Assembly: GCA_023425485.1 (NCBI GenBank)
Contig: JAFACO010000164.1
Coordinates: 1 to 19,350 of the forward strand
Direction of reading: 5' to 3'
DNA from: Bacillota bacterium
GTDB lineage: Bacteria > Bacillota > Clostridia > Lachnospirales > Lachnospiraceae
Length of the DNA: 19,350 bases
Positions within the stretch are counted from its first letter, which is position 1, and each line of letters begins with the position of its first letter. Of the stretch, positions 14,852 to 19,350 are shown one piece after another. Both the position numbers and the translations under genes were made by a program. The notes under the pieces were generated by a model. It searched no databases and was not told the DNA's origin. It was given only the letters and a program-made list of their open reading frames with translations.

Positions 14852-15628
14852 ATGAAATTATATCTTAGGTTTTTCATGATGAATTTAAAGGCCGCTATGC
14901 AGTACAAGATATCCTTTTTTTTAACGTTACTTGGAAACTTTCTGGTATCTTTTAATGTGTTTCTAGGGGTATTATTTATGTTTTATCGTTTTGATGAGGT
15001 AAAAGGGTATCAATTCCATGAGGTTATACTTTGCTTTGCAACAGTATTAATGTCATATACCATTGCTGAAGTATTCATGCGTGGATTTGATATGTTTGCA
15101 TCTACGATTGGCAATGGGGAATTTGATCGTATCCTGCTTAGGCCAAGGAGCAGCATGCTTCAGATTGTTATGGGTAAAATGGAATTTACTCGAATTGGGA
15201 GAGTGCTGCAATCATTGGTGATGTTTCTATATGGTATTCATAAATCCGAATTAGAATGGAATTTTGAAAGAATCCTGACCTTAATACTTATGGTTCTCGG
15301 AGGTGCTGTAATCTTTGGCTGTCTCTTTATCATATATGCGGGATTTTGTTTCTTCACCCTGGAGGGACTAGAATTTATGAATATTCTAACTGATGGAGCC
15401 AGGGAATATGGAAAGTATCCGCTTGATGTCTATGGTAAATCCATCTTTCGGTTTTGTACTTTTGTAATACCATATACCTTGTTTCAATATTATCCATTTC
15501 TTTATCTCACGGGAAGAGTGGACCATAAGATATACATGTTATATCCGATTCTAGGATGTTGGTTTTTGATACCGAGCTATCTATTTTGGAGGCTTGGAAT
15601 CAGACATTATAAATCGACGGGGTCATAA
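14852..15628 (+). CDS. ABC-2 type permease, second subunit
   Basis: 258 residues, membrane protein. The start MKLYLRFFMMNLKAAMQYKISFFLTLLGNFL, the middle MRGFDMFASTIGNGEFDRILLRPRS and the end FVIPYTLFQYYPFLYLTGR match the COG3694/DUF990-type permease that accompanies COG4586 ATPases. About six TM segments are visible. GGGAGG and AAGGGG precede the ATG within the last codons of the first permease gene and the 9-bp gap, so the two permeases are translated together. Direction is most likely export, as for other ABC-2 systems lacking a binding protein; the substrate is unknown. Confidence 0.91.
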   Translation: MKLYLRFFMMNLKAAMQYKISFFLTLLGNFLVSFNVFLGVLFMFYRFDEVKGYQFHEVILCFATVLMSYTIAEVFMRGFDMFASTIGNGEFDRILLRPRSSMLQIVMGKMEFTRIGRVLQSLVMFLYGIHKSELEWNFERILTLILMVLGGAVIFGCLFIIYAGFCFFTLEGLEFMNILTDGAREYGKYPLDVYGKSIFRFCTFVIPYTLFQYYPFLYLTGRVDHKIYMLYPILGCWFLIPSYLFWRLGIRHYKSTGS

Positions 15629-15733
15629 CAAGAATGAATGTTAAACATATACTTCACAGTTAATACTTAGTTTTTGCTTGATAAAAGAAGAATTATAACT
15701 GTACTGAAAAGTAGTTATCGTAGTCTTTTCACA

Positions 15734-15763
15734 TTGACTTCAATTTACTAAGCAAAGTATAAG
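15734..15763 (+). promoter_or_regulatory. Promoter of the HelD gene
   Basis: TTGACT (15734-15739), an 18-nt spacer and TATAAG (15758-15763) give five of six matches in both hexamers. The predicted start is near 15770, about 56 nt before the helicase ATG. The stretch 15629-15733 holds only a poor hairpin (around 15696-15719) and no ORF. Confidence 0.55.
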
Positions 15764-15825
15764 TTCTTATGCTGCGAAGTTTGGTGGTCAATTATTTAAC
15801 GAAACCAACATAGGAGGTAAAGATT

Positions 15826-18024
15826 ATGGAAGATAACAACATGAATATAGATATACAACCACAAATAACGGATGTTCACAAGGAACGCCAAAAGGAAGAA
15901 CTTCATCTGGAGCAGTGTGTAAAGATAATTGAACATAATATCGATGACTATATGCAAAGAGTCAAGGATATGAGCGCAGAAACGAAGGAACTCTATGACA
16001 ATTATAGATCGAATAATCCAGAGCTGCACAATGATCTTGTGATAGGACTGGATATGAAAATGATGACGGAGCGAACCCTGAATAAAAATCTTTTGGCTTT
16101 GAAAAAACCTTATTTTGGCCGCATCGACTATCAGGATATGGACGATAACAAACATTACTCACTATATCTTGGAAAGAATGGTATTCGTAAAAGTGTATCG
16201 GAAAGTATGATCATAGACTGGAGAGCACCCATATCCAGTGTTTACTATGATAGCGATATCGGAGAAAGCTCTTATCAAACACCCTTTGGGGAGGAAGTTG
16301 TTGTTAATTTAAATCTAAAAAGGACATATGAAATCGAAAACAGTAAGCTAATTGATTTTTATGACTCAGAAGTTATCACCAATGATGATTTCCTAACCAA
16401 GTACTTAAGTAAGAATAAAGAGGTGGTGCTGGGTGAAATCATTGCGACTATTCAGAAGGAACAAAATGCAATTATTCGAGATACACCCTGGCATAGTGTC
16501 ATTGTACAGGGAGTTGCAGGCAGTGGTAAAACCACCGTTGCAATGCATCGTATATCTTACATTTTATATAATTTTAAGGATAAGTTTAAACCGGATGAGT
16601 TCTATATTATTGGCAGCAATAAAATGCTCCTTAATTACATTACTGGTGTACTGCCAAATCTAGATGTCTATAACGTCAATCAGATGACGATGGAGGAATT
16701 CCTGCTCACATTATTGGACAAAGATTTTAATCTGAAGAAAGGCAAGTATTCTTTAAGTAATAGCTTTTTAAAACATCAACCCAAGCTGGATACCAACTTA
16801 CATTCAAGCCTTAGACAATGGAAGGGTTCCATTGAGTTTATGAAACTATTAATTCCTTTTATGGAGCGATATGAACGACATTCTGTGGCTTCAGATGATG
16901 TTGTATATCGAGGAAAGGTCATTTACTCGAAAGAGGAAATCTTATATCTGCTGGATTTCTTTCAGGATAAACCTCTTCAGGAAAAGATTGATATGCTAAA
17001 TAAGAGGCTTATGAACAAGATCTCCACAATTAACGAAACGGAAATGAAGCGGAAAGAGGAAATTAGAGCAGAGGTCAATAAGTTCCGTAACCATTTTGGA
17101 ATGAGAAATCAGAAGTTGAAGTTAATGGAAATTTACGAAAGCTTTTTAATGAGCTTAATTAGCGAACGTGATATTTATTTAGAAAAGCAGTTACAGGTGC
17201 CAGAGGAAGCAGTAATACAACTCTTATTGCAGGAACTCCATCAAAAGAAAGTAGATCTTTACGATTTGGTAATGCTGACCTATATTAAGAAAAGGCTGAA
17301 ACAGACAATTGACTTCGAATATGTAAGACATATTGTAATTGATGAGGCACAGGATTTTGGAGTAATTGTTTATCAGTTGCTTCGTAAGATATTTACTACC
17401 TGCACCTATACCATTATGGGAGATATCACACAGAACATCAATTATGACAGTGGTATGAATGACTGGGAGACGTTGCGAAGTGAGGTGTTTGACTCTAAAA
17501 AGGATGCATTTTATCTATTGGCTAAAAGTTATCGTAATACAGTTGAGATATCTGAATATGCCAGTAGAGTTTTAAAAAAATGCACCTTTAAGACCTATGA
17601 TATTGAACCGATTATTCGTCATGGGAATGAGGTTAAGATAACAAAGTTAGCAAATGAAAAAGAGATGGTCAAAACGGTAGTGGATACGATAAAACAAATA
17701 CAAGCCTCCGGATACGATACCATAGCCATTATCTGTCGGAGTGTGGAAGAAACGTTACGAGTGAAGGAGCTATTAAGTCCGCAGGTAGGTATTGCGCAGC
17801 TGGAAGAAAATATTGAGGAAATGACCTTTAAAAACGGGATTATGGTGCTTCCAATTCATATGACAAAGGGTCTGGAGTTCGATGCAGTAATCCTGTGGAA
17901 TCCAAGTCAGGAGAGTTATCCAGTGAGTGATGAAGCTGCCAAACTTTTATATGTGGCTATAACCCGTGCACTTCATGAACTTTATGTTGTATACGAAGAT
18001 ACGCTTTCAGGGTTATTAGAATAG
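15826..18024 (+). CDS. helD: HelD-type RNA polymerase-associated helicase (UvrD/SF1)
   Basis: 732 residues. HelD is an SF1 ATPase that binds RNA polymerase and frees it from stalled or post-termination complexes. The N-terminal 80 residues are charged and helical, as the arm that enters the secondary channel. The HelD-specific blocks YFGRIDYQD (about 93-101) and MIIDWRAPISSVYYDS follow, then the Walker A GVAGSGKTT at 229-237 (Lys235). Walker B VIDEAQD has Asp506/Glu507. The helicase motifs IMGDITQNI, AKSYRNTVEISE, HMTKGLEFDAVIL and LYVAITRALHELYVVY are in order. The block between the Walker motifs carries the insert usual for HelD. AGGAGG lies 7 nt before the ATG. It is a monocistronic unit with its own promoter and a hairpin downstream. 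The call is firm for the family. Confidence 0.93.
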   Translation: MEDNNMNIDIQPQITDVHKERQKEELHLEQCVKIIEHNIDDYMQRVKDMSAETKELYDNYRSNNPELHNDLVIGLDMKMMTERTLNKNLLALKKPYFGRIDYQDMDDNKHYSLYLGKNGIRKSVSESMIIDWRAPISSVYYDSDIGESSYQTPFGEEVVVNLNLKRTYEIENSKLIDFYDSEVITNDDFLTKYLSKNKEVVLGEIIATIQKEQNAIIRDTPWHSVIVQGVAGSGKTTVAMHRISYILYNFKDKFKPDEFYIIGSNKMLLNYITGVLPNLDVYNVNQMTMEEFLLTLLDKDFNLKKGKYSLSNSFLKHQPKLDTNLHSSLRQWKGSIEFMKLLIPFMERYERHSVASDDVVYRGKVIYSKEEILYLLDFFQDKPLQEKIDMLNKRLMNKISTINETEMKRKEEIRAEVNKFRNHFGMRNQKLKLMEIYESFLMSLISERDIYLEKQLQVPEEAVIQLLLQELHQKKVDLYDLVMLTYIKKRLKQTIDFEYVRHIVIDEAQDFGVIVYQLLRKIFTTCTYTIMGDITQNINYDSGMNDWETLRSEVFDSKKDAFYLLAKSYRNTVEISEYASRVLKKCTFKTYDIEPIIRHGNEVKITKLANEKEMVKTVVDTIKQIQASGYDTIAIICRSVEETLRVKELLSPQVGIAQLEENIEEMTFKNGIMVLPIHMTKGLEFDAVILWNPSQESYPVSDEAAKLLYVAITRALHELYVVYEDTLSGLLE

Positions 18025-18033
18025 ATGATTAAG

Positions 18034-18072
18034 TTAGGCTGGAATATTGAGAATACTTATATTCCAGCCTAA
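18034..18072. terminator. 14-bp perfect hairpin after HelD, without a U-tract
   Basis: TTAGGCTGGAATAT (18034-18047) is perfectly complementary to 18059-18072 around an 11-nt loop. The sequence after it is AAGAAACAAAG, so it lacks the T-run of an intrinsic terminator on the plus strand, and on the minus strand no T-run follows either. It could stabilise the 3' end of the mRNA or stop RNA polymerase with a factor. Confidence 0.6.
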
Positions 18073-18100
18073 AAGAAACAAAGAATAATGATTCAAAATG

Positions 18101-18129
18101 TTTACAAGCATTATTATGTGGGTTACAAT
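18101..18129 (+). promoter_or_regulatory. Promoter of the toroid-protein gene
   Basis: TTTACA (18101-18106), a 17-nt spacer and TACAAT (18124-18129) match the consensus at five of six positions each. The start would be near 18136, leaving a leader of about 113 nt before the ATG at 18249. Confidence 0.55.
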
Positions 18130-18248
18130 AAAAATACCAAGGTCTTCTAAGAATATTAACAATACAGATTCTAATTGTGCTTACCGTTAGTCAGACTTTT
18201 CTAGAAAATCAACTAAGTATAGAAGGTTATAAGATGGAGGTAAAGTTT

Positions 18249-19079
18249 ATGACTATAGAGAAGCAATATTTATCGGATGTTGAGACAATATTATCACATA
18301 GATACGATAATGGTGCCGATCTTTGGACAACACCTGATAAACGACTGATAAAAGGAGCTCCTTTTTCAACTCTAGAGTGCGTACTCTATTTATTAGACTT
18401 AGGTATGGAACCCACTAGTCCGTTACTCAACGAAACAGCCGAATTAATTTTCAGTACCTGGAGGGAGAATGGAAGTTTTAAGTTGTATCCTCAAGGTTCA
18501 GTCTACCCTTGTCAAACTGCAAATGCTGCAAATGTACTTTGCCATATGGGATACTTTTCCGACCCCAAATTATTAAAAACCTTCCAACACCTATTGGATA
18601 CACAATATTCGGATGGCGGTTGGCGTTGCAACAAGTTTAGCTATGGTCGAGGTCCTGAAACTGACTATTCAAATCCTTTACCTACACTTACAGTCCTTAA
18701 CACATTCCGCTTTAGCGAATATTTAAACAAAGAAGCAGTGCTTGATAAGGCTGTAGATTTCTTGCTAGAACACTGGAATATACGAAAACCAATTGGACCA
18801 TGCCATTATGGAATTGGTAAACGTTTCATGGAAGTTGAATATCCTTTTCGTAACTACAATCTATTTGTATATATCTATGTTCTATCTTTTTACAACCGTG
18901 CAAAGGAGGATAAGCGATTTCTGGAAGCTTTGAAAATACTGGAATCCAAGATGAAGTGTGGACAAATTGTTGTAGAGCATGTTGTTCCTAGATTGGCCCA
19001 ATTATCTTTTTGTAAAAAAGGTGAGCCAAGTGCATTAGCTACATTGCGGTACTACGAAATTTTAAAAAACCTTGGTTAG
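18249..19079 (+). CDS. Prenyltransferase/squalene-cyclase-like alpha/alpha-toroid protein, unknown function
   Basis: 276 residues. Several repeats of about 45-60 residues combine helices with a turn: ENGSFKLYPQG, TQYSDGGWRCNKFSYGRG and GPCHYGIGKRF. The DGGWRC turn is like the QxxxGxW/DGGW repeats of squalene cyclases and prenyltransferase beta subunits, which form alpha/alpha barrels. The DxDD acid motif of cyclases is absent, so catalysis of that type is not supported. Cysteines at YPCQTANAANVLCHMGY, WRCN and GPCHYG could bind a metal, but the full Asp-Cys-His set of a protein prenyltransferase was not established. The ATG at 18249 is chosen for GGAGG 8 nt upstream; longer in-frame starts have no RBS. 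It stands alone between HelD and tRNA-Val. Fold moderately sure; function unknown. Confidence 0.8.
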   Translation: MTIEKQYLSDVETILSHRYDNGADLWTTPDKRLIKGAPFSTLECVLYLLDLGMEPTSPLLNETAELIFSTWRENGSFKLYPQGSVYPCQTANAANVLCHMGYFSDPKLLKTFQHLLDTQYSDGGWRCNKFSYGRGPETDYSNPLPTLTVLNTFRFSEYLNKEAVLDKAVDFLLEHWNIRKPIGPCHYGIGKRFMEVEYPFRNYNLFVYIYVLSFYNRAKEDKRFLEALKILESKMKCGQIVVEHVVPRLAQLSFCKKGEPSALATLRYYEILKNLG

Positions 19080-19203
19080 TGGAGATAGATACATCAAGCA
19101 GAAATGGATGTGTAATATGATATCAAAGGTTAGATATATGATTATTACGTATATATTATTGTTCTAATATTATAAATAATTCAATTAATTCATGTTTTTC
19201 AGC

Positions 19204-19232
19204 TTGACAAAAGAGCTTGTACTAGATATAAT
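19204..19232 (+). promoter_or_regulatory. Consensus promoter of tRNA-Val
   Basis: TTGACA (19204-19209), 17 nt and TATAAT (19227-19232) form a perfect sigma-A promoter with a start near 19239, ten bases before the tRNA. This fits a stable-RNA promoter. Confidence 0.85.
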
Positions 19233-19248
19233 AAAACTACTTTCGAAA

Positions 19249-19321
19249 GGGATCTTAGCTCAGCTGGGAGAGCATCTGCCTTACAAGCAGAGGGTCATAG
19301 GTTCGAGCCCTATAGGTCCCA
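19249..19321 (+). tRNA. tRNA-Val (anticodon UAC)
   Basis: 73 nt. The acceptor GGGATCT pairs with AGGTCCC (one T-G wobble). The D-arm contains GCTCAGCTGGGAGAGC. The anticodon stem TCTGC/GCAGA encloses the loop CTTACAA, giving anticodon TAC, which reads GUA and related Val codons. The T-arm ATAGG-TTCGAGC-CCTAT is canonical. The discriminator is A, and no CCA is encoded, so it is added after transcription. Confidence 0.96.
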
Positions 19322-19322
19322 T

Positions 19323-19341
19323 TTTCATGCCTGGCATGAAA
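19323..19341. repeat. Perfect 9-bp inverted repeat just after tRNA-Val
   Basis: TTTCATGCC (19323-19331) and GGCATGAAA (19333-19341) are exact complements around one T. There is no T-run after it within the window, so it is not an obvious terminator. It could be a processing hairpin for the tRNA precursor, part of a mobile-element end, or the start of something beyond the window. Confidence 0.5.
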
Positions 19342-19350
19342 TACGGCGAA

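Overview
The window is AT-rich DNA with strong GGAGG-type ribosome binding sites, sigma-A type promoters, and a tRNA gene with no encoded CCA. The gene set is pyruvate formate-lyase with its activase, HelD, a dCache chemoreceptor and an ABC-2 exporter. Together these suggest an anaerobic, motile Firmicute of the Clostridia, most likely a Lachnospiraceae member (Clostridium/Lachnoclostridium-like). That assignment is inference from gene content and base composition; no database was consulted.

Layout. (1) 1-605, minus strand: a class I SAM-dependent methyltransferase cut off by the window edge, with its own promoter at 676-704. (2) 809-2362: a secreted lipoprotein of unknown function with a Thr/Pro-rich stalk. 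(3) 2560-6850: a fermentation operon of pflB, pflA and a PdxA-family dehydrogenase, ending in a strong terminator. Its upstream region holds a Fur-box-like palindrome, a good promoter, a perfect dyad followed by five T, and a GC-rich hairpin next to the pflB RBS. (4) 6860-7050: a gene-free block of direct and inverted repeats. (5) 7102-9911: a methyl-accepting chemotaxis protein and a histidine phosphatase, ending in a terminator. (6) 10104-12663: a two-gene unit of a two-TM coiled-coil protein and a membrane-anchored solute-binding/VWA fusion protein, ending in a terminator. (7) 12683-15628: a three-gene ABC-2 type exporter. A consensus promoter drives the ATPase gene behind a folded leader of about 125 nt, and a terminator-like hairpin separates the ATPase from the two permeases. 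(8) 15734-18072: a HelD-type helicase with its own promoter, ending in a 14-bp hairpin with no U-tract. (9) 18101-19079: an alpha/alpha-toroid protein with prenyltransferase/squalene-cyclase-like repeats. (10) 19204-19341: a consensus promoter, tRNA-Val(UAC) and a 9-bp inverted repeat at the window end.

How the genes work together. PflA installs the glycyl radical on PflB, which makes acetyl-CoA and formate from pyruvate. The PdxA homologue behind them looks more like the sugar-acid-phosphate (PdxA2) branch than a B6 biosynthesis enzyme. The exporter genes form one transporter. The VWA/solute-binding protein and its coiled-coil partner look like one membrane assembly of unknown role and are the best candidate here for undescribed biology. 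The other genes are independent units.
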